Position numbers and translations under genes: made by a program | The notes under the pieces: generated by a model | What the model was told of the DNA's origin: nothing | The model's input: the letters and a program-made list of their open reading frames with translations, nothing else | Database searches by the model: none | Shown here: positions 1 to 9,246 of the stretch, piece by piece | Position numbering within the stretch: the stretch's first letter is position 1 | How the letters are laid out: every line of letters begins with the position of its first letter | From: Chloroflexi bacterium TSY | GTDB lineage: Bacteria > Chloroflexota > Anaerolineae > Caldilineales > Caldilineaceae | NCBI GenBank assembly: GCA_019217005.1 | Contig: JAHBNG010000041.1 | Span: forward strand, 1 to 64,000 | Direction: 5' to 3' | Length of the DNA: 64,000 bases

Positions 1-1362
1 ATACGGTTGTGGGATATGCAGAGCGGCCAATGCCTGAAAACCCTCACAGGACACACAAACTCGGTCTGGTCGATCGCCTTCAGTCCTGATAGCAGGATGC
101 TGGTCAGCGGCAATGATGACGAGACGTTACGCTGGTGGGATGTGCAGAGCGGTCAATGCCTGAAAACCCTCATAGGGTACACAAACTCGGCCTGGGCATT
201 GGCCTTCAGTCCTGTGCATAAAGGCACACGCAACAGTGGGTTTCGGCATCCGCAAACAGCCGTGCCAGACATAGTGCAAGAGCGGGAGAGTCAGATCTTG
301 GCCGCCGGTTGCGTGGATGGCTCAGTACGATTATGGGATGTGGGTGCTGTGGCTGCGGGTACCCCATGGGCGGTCTCTGAGTCCAGCAAACAGCTCAAAA
401 CCCTGACGGATCACTCACAGATGGTTATGGCCGTGGCCTTTAGTCCAGATGGTCAAACGCTGGCCAGCGCCAGCATAGACCTCACGATCCGATTATGGGA
501 TGTGCAGACTGGCAAATGCCTCAAAATCTTGACGGGGCACACCGAACATATCCGGTCAGTCGCCTTTCGCCCAGTGCCCAAGGATCATCCAGAGGCCACC
601 GCAAGGTTTCCCTACGGAGCGCCGATGCTTGCCAGTTCCAGTTATCATCCCACAATCTATTTGTGGGATCTTATGGCTCCCTCTGGTTCCGGGTTTGCTT
701 TTGAAACGTTGTCGGGCCACACAGATTCGGTCTTCTCGGTCGCCTTCAGCCCAGATGGCCAGATGCTGGTCAGCGGTAGTATGGACAAGACCGTGCGCCT
801 GTGGGATGTGCAGAGTGGCAGATGTCTAAAAACGTTGTCAGACCACAGCACCTCGGTCTTATGCGTGGCCAGTGGCGATGCGGATGCAACCATCAAGCTC
901 TGGGATGTACAGACTGGCATGTGTCTCAAAACGTTGTTGGGCCACACAAGCTGGATTCGGGCCATGGTCTTCCGCCCGATTCCCAACAGCACAGTTCATT
1001 GGCAGACGGCGTTGGAGGGAACGGCATGTTCCCAGGGCGTGCGCGATGACGTGCAACTGCTGGCTAGTGGCGGCGACGACCAGACTGTGCGCTTGTGGGA
1101 CGTGCAGACTGGCAAATGTCTCAAAATCCTGCCGAATCACGACTTCTCGGCCTTGTCAGTGGATTTTACACCAGAGGGTCAGATGCTAGCCAGCAGCAAC
1201 GGCAACGAGATGATCAACCTCTGGGATGTGGAGACAGGGACGCATCTCCAAACAGTACATCTTGAACGACCCTATGAAGGAATGAATATCACCGATGCCA
1301 CTGGAATGACTGAGGCGCAGAAAGAGACGCTAAAAGCGTTAGGGGCTGTGGATTTAAGTTAG
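1..1362 (+). CDS. WD40 repeat protein, C-terminal part (5' end outside window)
   Basis: The reading frame is open from base 1, so the gene begins left of the window. The visible 453 residues are about eight WD40 blades, recognisable by repeated GH-x-S/AFSPDG-x-LASG-x-D-x-T-x-RLWDVQTG signatures. Several blades carry 20-30 residue insertions (around 210-300, 570-640 and 985-1050), and one blade near 840-900 is too short to hold four strands. The protein is presumably a beta-propeller scaffold for protein interaction. In Chloroflexota such arrays often form the C-terminus of signalling proteins with an N-terminal P-loop or SARP domain; that part, if present, lies outside the window. The protein ends in a short non-repeat tail. 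No partner gene is evident downstream. Confidence 0.85.
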   Translation: MRLWDMQSGQCLKTLTGHTNSVWSIAFSPDSRMLVSGNDDETLRWWDVQSGQCLKTLIGYTNSAWALAFSPVHKGTRNSGFRHPQTAVPDIVQERESQILAAGCVDGSVRLWDVGAVAAGTPWAVSESSKQLKTLTDHSQMVMAVAFSPDGQTLASASIDLTIRLWDVQTGKCLKILTGHTEHIRSVAFRPVPKDHPEATARFPYGAPMLASSSYHPTIYLWDLMAPSGSGFAFETLSGHTDSVFSVAFSPDGQMLVSGSMDKTVRLWDVQSGRCLKTLSDHSTSVLCVASGDADATIKLWDVQTGMCLKTLLGHTSWIRAMVFRPIPNSTVHWQTALEGTACSQGVRDDVQLLASGGDDQTVRLWDVQTGKCLKILPNHDFSALSVDFTPEGQMLASSNGNEMINLWDVETGTHLQTVHLERPYEGMNITDATGMTEAQKETLKALGAVDLS

Positions 1363-1413
1363 GATCTATCTATTGGCCGCAGACATGATGTCAACCTGTT
1401 GCAGTAAGCCCAA

Positions 1414-1736
1414 TAGGGCAATCGCGAACTTTGCGGCCCAGCGTTGGCGAAGCGCCCGTTGCACGAAGAAACGCCAGTCTACTAAGCGTAAACTCGCTCA
1501 AGCGGGTTGAAATGGAGTGCGCTTCAGCGTACTTTGGTTGCTAGACGCCGGTTTATGGACATTAAGAAAATAATCGGGTAAACGAGTGCAGTCAGCACGC
1601 CCCGTGCGGAGTGGCATCCCGTCAAGACCCGCACGGGGCGTGCTCGCTGGACGTTTACCGAATCTAAATTTTAACATTCATTAACCGGTGGCGGTCGGCG
1701 ATTCGTGCCACTTTTTTAAGGTTCGCGATTGCCCTA
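1414..1736. mobile_element. 323-bp MITE with ISAs1-type ends
   Basis: The ends are a 16-bp perfect inverted repeat, TAGGGCAATCGCGAAC at 1414-1429 and its complement at 1721-1736. They match the ends of the ISAs1 element at 49030-50284 (TAGGGCAATCGCGTAC) with one substitution. The flanks GTAAGCCCAA (1404-1413) and GTAAACTCAA (1737-1746) agree at 8 of 10 positions, as expected for an aged 10-bp target duplication. There is no coding capacity. The interior shares a stretch (GCGCTTCAGCGTACTT near 1520) with the small cassette at 57244-57425. It fills most of the gap between the WD40 gene and the next gene. Confidence 0.8.
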
Positions 1737-1767
1737 GTAAACTCAAGGCAGCGAAGCGGAGTAGTCA

Positions 1768-2934
1768 TTAGAACTGCCGCATCAGTTGAACAGCCTCGTC
1801 AGCCCGCTCTAACACAAAATCGAGTAGACTGACCCAGCCAGAAAGTATCTCTTCGACAGAGCGTCCAAACTGTTGAACCGTTCCCTCCTGCTGGTCATCG
1901 CTGAGCAAGTAGGCAGTCCAGCCGGGAATGGTCAATCCATTCCTGAGCACAAGGCTTGCTGTGTATGCCAAGCGCACCATCTGGGGATCTCCCTTCCAGC
2001 CACCGTCGCGCAGACCGGCAAAATAGCCTTCAAGTGCAGTTGCCTCCAGGTCAGATGCTTGGTCAGGGGCCATATCAGACCAGAAGAGTGTTCCCAATAC
2101 AAGGTTCTGTAGATCGAGCCCCAATGCGCCTCTACCCGCAAAGGCCCAATCAATCAGAACCGTCTCACGTCCACCCCGTACATTTTCACCGATCATCAAG
2201 TTGCGGCGGCTGGCGTCATAGTGGCAAAGAGTTTGAGGGAGACGGTCAAGTGCATCCATATAGACCTCGCGTTCCGCCCAGAGCCTGAGGACATGTTCTT
2301 TGGCTGATTGCGAAAATGCTTGCTTCACAATGGGATAGGACCAAGCATTATCGGGCTGGGTAGGATCCATAAATTGCGCCCACCAATCACCAGCCATCAA
2401 CGCGCTACGAAAAAAGTCTTTCGTCAACCAGGGATAGTCTGGATAGCGGGTCGGGTCGAGATAGGTTGCCCCGAAGAGCCCCAAAGCATGCGCTGCCTGA
2501 AAATATTCCGCCATTGACCAGTGCTTTGGTGTCGATTCAACCATATACTCGAGCCAAATCCAACCGCCTTGTCCCGGACGCTCTTCCACACCATAACAGC
2601 GCGGGGCACGGATCGTGTTCGGCAGATCGTCCAACAGCCCTGATTGGTAGAGCATCAGTTCCCGTTTCCAGTAAGCCCAGAAGGTTGGTTCAGGTTGGCC
2701 GCCAGGATCATTCACAATTTTGAGTACGACGGACCAGGGAAGTACTTCATCACCACTCTGTCCAGACCCCTGAAAGAGGAAGAGTCCACCTGTCGTTTCG
2801 ATCACCTGATGAAACTGAAGAGGTGTTGCGGTCCAATCAATAATTTCGAAAGTTGGACTATCCTGAGCCTGACGAACGATTTCAGTCAACTTCTCGATCG
2901 GAATATTTTTGAGTTCAGCGCCGACATCTGTCAT
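1768..2934 (-). CDS. Aminoglycoside phosphotransferase-fold kinase (APH/choline kinase-like)
   Basis: The 388-residue protein carries the APH-family catalytic loop CHYDASRRNLMIG (HxD...N) and the metal-binding LIDWAFAG motif. The start chosen is ATG 2934, preceded by AAGGAG nine bases upstream; the longer frame to 3021 lacks such a site. The N-terminal part has a tryptophan-rich lobe. Family members phosphorylate small hydroxylated substrates such as aminoglycosides, choline or homoserine, and the substrate cannot be told from sequence. It stands alone, divergent from the SARP gene at 3281 with a 350-bp gap between them, so it could be controlled by that regulator. Confidence 0.75.
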   Translation of the reverse strand: MTDVGAELKNIPIEKLTEIVRQAQDSPTFEIIDWTATPLQFHQVIETTGGLFLFQGSGQSGDEVLPWSVVLKIVNDPGGQPEPTFWAYWKRELMLYQSGLLDDLPNTIRAPRCYGVEERPGQGGWIWLEYMVESTPKHWSMAEYFQAAHALGLFGATYLDPTRYPDYPWLTKDFFRSALMAGDWWAQFMDPTQPDNAWSYPIVKQAFSQSAKEHVLRLWAEREVYMDALDRLPQTLCHYDASRRNLMIGENVRGGRETVLIDWAFAGRGALGLDLQNLVLGTLFWSDMAPDQASDLEATALEGYFAGLRDGGWKGDPQMVRLAYTASLVLRNGLTIPGWTAYLLSDDQQEGTVQQFGRSVEEILSGWVSLLDFVLERADEAVQLMRQF

Positions 2935-3210
2935 GGTCGATATCTCCTTGCTATGTCCCAATCTATTGGGTCCGGTGGATCCGGAAGAATAAGTATACGA
3001 CGACCCCGGCATTGGCCACATATTCTCTGGGTCTCAAATCTATACTTGCCACGGGTAGTTTCTGGACAGTTTGGGTGACACAGGAAAGGCACGGAAAATA
3101 CTACCTTGGCAGTTTGCAGCGTGACGCAGAGATCCTCAGAGGAGACATAGAGCCACACGCAGGTGCTCACCAACCCCAAAATAGGACATACCCAAATTTA
3201 TCTACCCCTT

Positions 3211-3237
3211 TTGTTCATCTGGAGAATGCGCTATAAT
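3211..3237 (+). promoter_or_regulatory. Possible sigma-70 promoter of the SARP gene
   Basis: A consensus -10 TATAAT at 3232-3237 follows TTGTTC at 3211-3216 with a 15-bp spacer, which is shorter than ideal. It lies about 45 bp upstream of the GTG start at 3281. No other gene intervenes. Confidence 0.35.
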
Positions 3238-3280
3238 TCGTACCCACATACGCAAGCTTGCCAACTTAGGAGAACATGCT

Positions 3281-6200
3281 GTGCCTCACTGGAAACTCTA
3301 TCTCTTCGGCCCACCCCGCCTGGAATACGATGGTCAGCCCGTTGAACTGACCTTACGCAAAGGGATCGCACTGCTGGCGTATCTGGCCGTTACCCAGCAA
3401 CCTCACACTCGGGACGCATTGGCGACTCTGTTCTGGCCAGAGAGCAGCCAAAGAAAAGCCCGCGCCAGTCTGCGCCGTACCCTGCATCGGTTGAATCAAA
3501 CGTTGGGAACTGAAATCCTGACCGTTGAACCAGAGAGTATTGCACTGCCTCAATCGGCGGATCTATGGCTAGATGCGGCAGCTTATCAGCAATTGGTCAC
3601 ATCGCATCTGCATGAAGAGTCATCTACAACAGGCAACTCTACGGAACGCGTCACACACTTGCTCCAAGCTGCCGAACTCTACACCGATGATTTCCTGGCT
3701 GGCTTCACCCTGCCCGACAGCCCCGAGTATGACGACTGGCAATTCTTCCAGCGCGAGGCCCTGCGTCAATCGCTGGCGCAAGTGCTAGAACAATTGGTCA
3801 TTGCACACCAAAAACAGAACGAATATGAACTGGCCATTCTTCATGCCCGCCGTTGGTTAGCTCTGGACCCCCTCCACGAATCGGTCCACTGTCAATTGAT
3901 GCAGCTCTACGCTCTCACCGGTCAACAAGCCGCGGCCATCCGTCAATATCAGGAATGTACCCGCATCCTGAATGAAGAGCTAGGTGCCTCACCAGAGGAA
4001 GAGACCACCGCGCTCTACGACGCTATCCGCGCCAAACGATTTCCGGATGCTGACAAGGTGACAAGAGCCGATCCGGAGTTTGCCGTAGGATGGCAGGATG
4101 GCAGGGTGACAGGATGGCGAGATGATGGTAAATCTATCGAACCGGTCGTCAAAGTCCCGACGATACCCGATGAAGAGATCACCCTATCACCCAGTCACCC
4201 TATCACCCAGTCACCCCCTCCTCACAACCTTCCACCTCAACCCACCCCCTTCGTCGGTCGTGAACGGGAAGTGGCAGAGATTCAGCAGCTCTTGTTGGAC
4301 GAGCCAGATTGTCGGTTGTTGACCTTGGTGGGGCCAGGCGGCATTGGCAAGACGCGATTGGCGCTAACTGTGGCGACGCATCTGCTAGATGCGTATCCGC
4401 ACGGTGTTTTCTTTGTGGGACTGGCCTCGGTCAGCGATCCGGAACATATTGTGACGACTATCGCCGAAGCCCTCAGCCTTAACCTGCAGGGTGCAGCCAA
4501 TCCCAAAATGCAGCTGCTCAACTACTTACGCGAGAAAAAGCTGCTTCTGATCGTGGACAATGTTGAACACCTGCTGGCTGGGGCAGAACTGCTCTCCGAA
4601 ATCTTGAATTATTCGACCCAACTCACGCTCTTAGCCACCTCGCGCGAGCGGCTTTATCTGCAAGAAGAGTGGGGGTATGATGTGCAGGGGTTACCCTATC
4701 CTGATCAGGAAGTGCGAAACTCGTATCACGATGGGAAAACACTAGAAGCCTATGAAGGGGTCAGGCTATTTTTGCAGCGAGCGCGACGCGCAGCAGCAAC
4801 CTTTACGCCTTCCACTGTCGAGATGGCGTCCATTGCAAAAATCTGCCAGTTGGTCGACGGGATGCCGCTGGGATTGGAGTTGGCCGCGCCCTGGATTCGC
4901 ACCCTCTCGTGTCAGGAAATCGCCCAGGAGATTGAACACAACCTCGATTTTCTCAGAACCGATTTGCGCAACGTGCTGGCGCGACATCGTTCGCTGAAGG
5001 TGGTCTTTGAGCAGACGTGGCAGCGGCTTTCGGCAGAAGAGCAGGCGGTCTTGAGCAAGCTGTCGGTTTTTCAAGGAGGAGGAACGCGCGAGGCGGCTGG
5101 AGCAGTGAGCGGCGCGACATTGCCATTGCTGTCATCACTGGTGGATAAAGCCCTGCTGCGTCGCACCAGCAGCGGGCGCTATGACCTGCACGAACTGATC
5201 CGACAATTTGCTGCCGAGCAGTTACAGACTGTGCCAAATGTGGTTGAACAGGCACAAGATCTGCACTGCGCCTACCATGTTGGTTTTCTCCAGCAGCGAA
5301 CCGCCGACTTAAAAACAGGCCGCCAGAAAGAAGCAATCGTGGAGATTACGGCTGACATCGATAACGTACGTTTGGCCTGGCAGCATGCGCTCAGGCGACG
5401 AGACGTTCATGCCCTGAAGCAAGCAGCCGAGGGTCTCTTCCATTACAATACGTATCGAGGAGCGATTCAAGAGGGTGAAGCAGCCTTTCAGGACGCGGTA
5501 GCCGCTTTCACCCAAATCACCCCGCAGAACGGAGAAGAAATTCTCTCTGAAGACATTGCCTTACCCACCGAACAAATCAGTCTGGTCGGATTTCTCCTTG
5601 CAACGCAGGGGTGGTTTTGCGGATATCGAGGTCGACAACCGCAGCGAGGACAGGTCCTACTAGAGCAGGCCATGACCCTATTTGAACAAGTTGAGCAAAG
5701 GGAGCGGTTCAAAGAAGACTTTGTTCTGACCATGTTGGGCTATATCTTTATGTATCAAGGAAAGTATGCTGAAGCACAGCAATTTGGTCGGCAGGGTCTG
5801 GCACTCTTTTCCGAACGTGATGAGCCGTGGGGGATCATCTGGGGTTTGTTGCTGCTCGGTATCAGCGCAGGAGAAAGCGGAGAACTGACGAAGGCTCGAC
5901 AATATTTTCAAAAAGGTCTGGCCGTTTGTCAACAGAATGGTGAACGGACCGTTCGAGCATTTCATCATCATAACTTGGGCCACAGCGCAATCGACCATGG
6001 GGACTATATCGAGGCGAAACGTCATATAGACGAATCGATTCGGCTTCATCAGGAATTTGGCAATCAGAGCGGGATGGCGAGCGCCCTCCGCATCGCGGGT
6101 CAATTGGCAATCGCCAAGGGTAAATACCCAAAAGCCGTCCAGACTTTACAAAAAAGTGTTGATTTGTCCAATGACATGGGTGGCACGTTGGCGGCAGCCG

Positions 6201-6853
6201 GATCACAAATCATTCTGGGCACTGCATTTCGTTTGCAAGGTGATTATGAGGCGGCTGAGCACCTTTGTCAAGAGAGTCTGCATCGATCAAAAGCCCTTGG
6301 TCACCCACTGTTCAATGCACGTGCGCTCAGTGTTCTCGGGTGTCTGGCTCATGATCGAAGCGAGCTTCAGCAGGCGGAACAGTTTCAACAAGAAGCACTG
6401 GCTCTGTTCAAACAGATGGAGCAAGAACCTGATATGGCCGTCACCTTAAATCATCTGGGGCAGGTGATAACCGCTTCAGACGAGACTCGTCATCGAGAAG
6501 CAAGCCACTGTTTTCAGCAAGCTCTCGAGTTGGCCGTTAAGCACCGATTGGCTCCGATCGCGTTGGATCTGTTTGTTGGAATCATCAATCTATTCGGACA
6601 GACAAACCACACCCCTCACTCTCTGGAACTTTTGTCTTTGGCAAAACATCACGCCGCCAGCACCTACGAAACCAAAGAGAATGCTCACCAAAAAAGGATG
6701 GCATCGACTACCGATTTAGCTACTGAGGTCGTCTCAGCTGCCGAAGCCAAAGGTCGATCTCTTGATTGGCAGGAGACGGCTCAGCACCTTATTGAGAATT
6801 TAGCCAGTTCAGGCCAAAATGCACCCCAATCGCTCCGCCACATCACCAAATGA
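3281..6853 (+). CDS. Giant SARP/BTAD regulator with P-loop ATPase and TPR domains
   Basis: The 1190-residue protein has, in order, an OmpR-like winged-helix domain (about 1-95), a BTAD helical repeat domain (about 100-245), a low-complexity Pro/Ser/Thr linker (about 265-325), an AAA/NB-ARC-like ATPase with Walker A GPGGIGKT at 351-358 and Walker B LLIVDN near 422, and a long TPR array to the C-terminus. This is the AfsR/MalT-like STAND architecture, in which ligand or partner binding to the TPR part switches ATP-dependent DNA binding. GTG at 3281 is used because AGGAG lies eight bases upstream. Its 3' end overlaps the convergent PhnD-like gene by 11 bp. The linker is encoded by short tandem repeats near 4180-4220. 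Target genes are unknown. Confidence 0.9.
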   Translation: MPHWKLYLFGPPRLEYDGQPVELTLRKGIALLAYLAVTQQPHTRDALATLFWPESSQRKARASLRRTLHRLNQTLGTEILTVEPESIALPQSADLWLDAAAYQQLVTSHLHEESSTTGNSTERVTHLLQAAELYTDDFLAGFTLPDSPEYDDWQFFQREALRQSLAQVLEQLVIAHQKQNEYELAILHARRWLALDPLHESVHCQLMQLYALTGQQAAAIRQYQECTRILNEELGASPEEETTALYDAIRAKRFPDADKVTRADPEFAVGWQDGRVTGWRDDGKSIEPVVKVPTIPDEEITLSPSHPITQSPPPHNLPPQPTPFVGREREVAEIQQLLLDEPDCRLLTLVGPGGIGKTRLALTVATHLLDAYPHGVFFVGLASVSDPEHIVTTIAEALSLNLQGAANPKMQLLNYLREKKLLLIVDNVEHLLAGAELLSEILNYSTQLTLLATSRERLYLQEEWGYDVQGLPYPDQEVRNSYHDGKTLEAYEGVRLFLQRARRAAATFTPSTVEMASIAKICQLVDGMPLGLELAAPWIRTLSCQEIAQEIEHNLDFLRTDLRNVLARHRSLKVVFEQTWQRLSAEEQAVLSKLSVFQGGGTREAAGAVSGATLPLLSSLVDKALLRRTSSGRYDLHELIRQFAAEQLQTVPNVVEQAQDLHCAYHVGFLQQRTADLKTGRQKEAIVEITADIDNVRLAWQHALRRRDVHALKQAAEGLFHYNTYRGAIQEGEAAFQDAVAAFTQITPQNGEEILSEDIALPTEQISLVGFLLATQGWFCGYRGRQPQRGQVLLEQAMTLFEQVEQRERFKEDFVLTMLGYIFMYQGKYAEAQQFGRQGLALFSERDEPWGIIWGLLLLGISAGESGELTKARQYFQKGLAVCQQNGERTVRAFHHHNLGHSAIDHGDYIEAKRHIDESIRLHQEFGNQSGMASALRIAGQLAIAKGKYPKAVQTLQKSVDLSNDMGGTLAAAGSQIILGTAFRLQGDYEAAEHLCQESLHRSKALGHPLFNARALSVLGCLAHDRSELQQAEQFQQEALALFKQMEQEPDMAVTLNHLGQVITASDETRHREASHCFQQALELAVKHRLAPIALDLFVGIINLFGQTNHTPHSLELLSLAKHHAASTYETKENAHQKRMASTTDLATEVVSAAEAKGRSLDWQETAQHLIENLASSGQNAPQSLRHITK

Positions 6854-7643
6854 CTTGTGCGGCAGCCCTTGCCATTTCACGAATCGGATCATAATCGCGG
6901 TCTCCAACCTCAACCAGGCGCTGGATCTGTCCTGCCTCCAAGATCGCCTTCCCTTCGGGGGTCTCGTGCATTTGCCAAAATACTTCGCGAATGGGTTGAC
7001 GTAATTCTGTCGGCACAGTCGTCGTCATCACCCAAGGCGGTATCGGACTTGGTCCAAACACCTCAATCACGCGCAGGTCTCGTTTGAGGTCAGGACGGAG
7101 TTGGAATTCCATTTCTAACACTGTGCTATCAATCGCACTCGCTTCAATGCGCCTCTCCAACACCAGATCGATTGCATGCAAGTGAGATCCAACTTCTACC
7201 ACTCGACCAAAATAACGCTTCGTTTCGCTCAGCTGCGCCAGATAGTAACGGGTTGCGTTGTACCCAGATTGCGACTTGGGTTCATTGTACGCCCAGGATA
7301 CGCCTCGTAAGTCAGCAAAATGATTGTAGTGGCTCTCGCGATGGACGATCACATCAGAATAATAGATCGGTTGCTGTTGATACCGCGGCCGTTCCATCAC
7401 TGGGGCTGCCACCAATTCAAGCGGTAATCGGTGCCGATCGACCTTGTCGACATAGGGCAACCCACAGATCCATCCGAGGTGAACCTGTTGCGTGTCTAAC
7501 AACCGCTCTCGTTCTTGCCACGAAATATCATTAACGAACTCAGCCGCAATTCCCAGCTGCTCCCCAAGGTAATGGGTGATCTGGTGACACGTAGCGTCGG
7601 CGCTTTCTGATTGGATTGAGATCACCTTGAGTGATTGAACCAT
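6843..7643 (-). CDS. PhnD-like phosphate/phosphonate-type substrate-binding protein
   Basis: The 266-residue protein resembles the periplasmic binding fold of PhnD-type proteins, with features such as SYVDKV-like and PKSQSGYNATRYYL segments and the YFGRVVEVGSH hinge region. No signal peptide or lipobox is visible, so it is either cytoplasmic or a sensor-like homologue. ATG 7643 is preferred over TTG 7652 because GAGGAG sits eight bases before it. No permease or ATPase neighbours exist, which argues against a complete transporter. It converges on the SARP gene and may be a ligand-binding protein feeding that regulator, but this is only positional inference. Confidence 0.65.
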   Translation of the reverse strand: MVQSLKVISIQSESADATCHQITHYLGEQLGIAAEFVNDISWQERERLLDTQQVHLGWICGLPYVDKVDRHRLPLELVAAPVMERPRYQQQPIYYSDVIVHRESHYNHFADLRGVSWAYNEPKSQSGYNATRYYLAQLSETKRYFGRVVEVGSHLHAIDLVLERRIEASAIDSTVLEMEFQLRPDLKRDLRVIEVFGPSPIPPWVMTTTVPTELRQPIREVFWQMHETPEGKAILEAGQIQRLVEVGDRDYDPIREMARAAAQVIW

Positions 7644-7713
7644 TCTTTTCAACTCCTCAGGAATGAGAATTAATGAATGCTGGGTATCTCTATTTACGCC
7701 TAACGGATGATTG

Positions 7714-7777
7714 AGGACGCAGGTGATTGTCGGATCCTGATGTTAAATCAGCTTTTGTCCACATTCATCTGCGTCCT
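7714..7777. other. Inverted repeat (hairpin) upstream of the PhnD-like gene
   Basis: AGGACGCAGGTGA at 7714-7726 pairs with TCATCTGCGTCCT at 7765-7777 with one mismatch across a 38-base loop. It could be a terminator for the minus-strand gene pair 7834-8787 or a small palindromic repeat. No T-run follows. Confidence 0.4.
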
Positions 7778-7833
7778 GACTTTTCTCCGATAGCTACGTT
7801 GAACTTTGAGGGTTCAGCGCGCGAGCAGATTAT

Positions 7834-8187
7834 CTAACTCAAGAAACTTCCATTCATCTCCTCACCCATTCCAGCGTAAAAGGTTTCCGCCGTCAGTTCA
7901 CCTGTCTCAAAGGAGAAACCTGTTTCGACTCCAGTCACTTTGCTAGTACAGCTTGCTTCGGCAAATTCGCCAGTGAAGGCTGTCGGTGATGTCGGGTCAG
8001 CATCTGAACCTTCACCTCGTTCGATAAACTCACCTTTTGCTTGCCAACGTGCTTCAACGTTCACCTTGGCCGCGATAGCGAATTCTCCCCCAAATTGGAA
8101 GGTTTCGACCAACGGCAGACTGAATAGTCTGAGTCTGGCTTCCTGACCTTTGCGGCGTACAACGAAGGAATGATCTGGAATCTGCAT
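7834..8187 (-). CDS. Small protein of unknown function
   Basis: The 117-residue protein is rich in Glu, Gly, Ser and Thr, with beta-strand-like alternation (VEARWQAKGEF, VETGFSFETGE). No signal peptide, membrane segment or known motif is visible. The start at 8187 has no good ribosome-binding site (the region upstream reads TGGTCTCTTTTGG), so the true start is uncertain. It follows the Tat-exported protein gene by 81 bp on the same strand, so the two are probably co-transcribed. No family is recognised. Confidence 0.5.
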   Translation of the reverse strand: MQIPDHSFVVRRKGQEARLRLFSLPLVETFQFGGEFAIAAKVNVEARWQAKGEFIERGEGSDADPTSPTAFTGEFAEASCTSKVTGVETGFSFETGELTAETFYAGMGEEMNGSFLS

Positions 8188-8268
8188 GGTCCAAAAGAGA
8201 CCATTTTGGAGGATACCTGGCGTCAGGTCATTTAGTTGCGATCCCGAACCGGGATCAAATAGATCTAC

Positions 8269-8787
8269 TCAGAATAAGGCAAATGTACCCGTATGTTTAG
8301 AGCCGTCCGCAACAATATATTCACCTTTCATCGCTCGCACATCGAATTCAACATCATAGTCCTTGCCGTCGCTCCCCTTTGCCCGACCAGAAACAACCGC
8401 AAACGCTGTGTACCCCTTGAAATTGGTTAATGTGCTAGGTTCCACGTTCAGCCCAAAGCCTGGGATCTTGAGAAAAGGTGTTTCGGCATCCTCCGGTCCG
8501 GGCAAGAACCAATGAATAAACCCAACGGGCGGTGCATCGATTCCACCTGGAATGGGTAGCGGCGCTGGTGGCACGGGATGTCTATGAGAAACCGCTTCCC
8601 ATCCACCAGCTTCACGCCTCAAGTCAGATGGTAAGGTTAACAGTTCCTGGGCGGATGCTTGCTGTGTCAAGCCCATAGTCGCAAGCGAACCCGCAACTGT
8701 GGTGGCTCCTGCGCCGACAAGCAATTGCCGCCGATTTATCTGGCGGAGAACTTGTCGTGAATGCCCTTTCGTGTTATTTCTTTGCAT
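8269..8787 (-). CDS. Tat-exported small protein of unknown function
   Basis: The 172-residue protein begins with a twin-arginine signal: NRRQLLVGAG near residues 18-27, a hydrophobic stretch, then ASAQE, a likely cleavage site near residue 48. The mature part has a Pro/Gly-rich section followed by strand-like segments (GYTAFAVVSG, YDVEFDVRAM, GEYIVADG). Tat export implies folding in the cytoplasm, but no cofactor motif is evident. AAGGA lies eight bases upstream of ATG 8787. The gene leads a two-gene unit with 7834-8187. The family is not recognised. Confidence 0.65.
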   Translation of the reverse strand: MQRNNTKGHSRQVLRQINRRQLLVGAGATTVAGSLATMGLTQQASAQELLTLPSDLRREAGGWEAVSHRHPVPPAPLPIPGGIDAPPVGFIHWFLPGPEDAETPFLKIPGFGLNVEPSTLTNFKGYTAFAVVSGRAKGSDGKDYDVEFDVRAMKGEYIVADGSKHTGTFALF

Positions 8788-8861
8788 AGTCTATTCCTTT
8801 ATTTCTTTAACTTTTTTCTAACGGAATACCCATCTACGAACATTGCAAATTGAGGAGGCTG

Positions 8862-8997
8862 CTATAGATGTTCAGATAATGCTTTTCCATACGAAACAGT
8901 AGCTTGTCAGCATTTCAGCCGGTCAGCCAGAGAGCTGACGAGCTGACCAGCTGAAATGTCATCAATGACAAGAAAATCTTTTTCTGAAAGGCTATAG
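8862..8997. repeat. Dispersed CTATAG-ended repeat with an internal palindrome
   Basis: The ends CTATAGATGTTCAG (8862-) and TTCTGAAAGGCTATAG (-8997) recur at 24778-24843 in a 66-bp copy. This copy is 136 bp because it contains an additional palindrome (CATTTCAGC...GCTGAAATG, 8911-8958). It lies upstream of the Tat-protein gene. Confidence 0.65.
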
Positions 8998-9019
8998 CAA
9001 CCCCAATTTGGACATTCAT
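8915..9019 (-). CDS. Possible 34-aa peptide ORF behind a near-perfect ribosome-binding site
   Basis: ATG 9019 is preceded nine bases upstream by GGAGG within AAAGGAGGTGAT, which fully complements the usual 16S 3' end. The reading frame gives 34 residues with a hydrophobic centre. Most of it lies inside the dispersed repeat 8862-8997, so the original downstream gene may have been replaced by the repeat. Real translation is uncertain. Confidence 0.3.
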   Translation of the reverse strand: MNVQIGVAIAFQKKIFLSLMTFQLVSSSALWLTG

Positions 9020-9246
9020 AAGGCATCACCTCCTTTCTAGTACATTACTCGCACGAGAAGCGTTACTTGCTCAACCTAAGGCGAATCCTCAAAAATAATG
9101 ATCCGCAGATTGACAGGACGAACGGGATTAGAAGAGTAAAAATCGAGTTGAACCAAAATTGGATTGTCCTAACCTGGACACGACAGAACCTCAAAAGGAT
9201 TACGGAGAGCCACAGGTGCCAAAAGAAAATTCTTCGTTCCGTCTTT

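Noticed and set aside
4165..4225. Tandem CACCCAGTCACC/CCCTATCACC repeats considered as a CRISPR fragment
   Set aside because: Units are short, adjacent and in frame within the SARP linker; no spacers.
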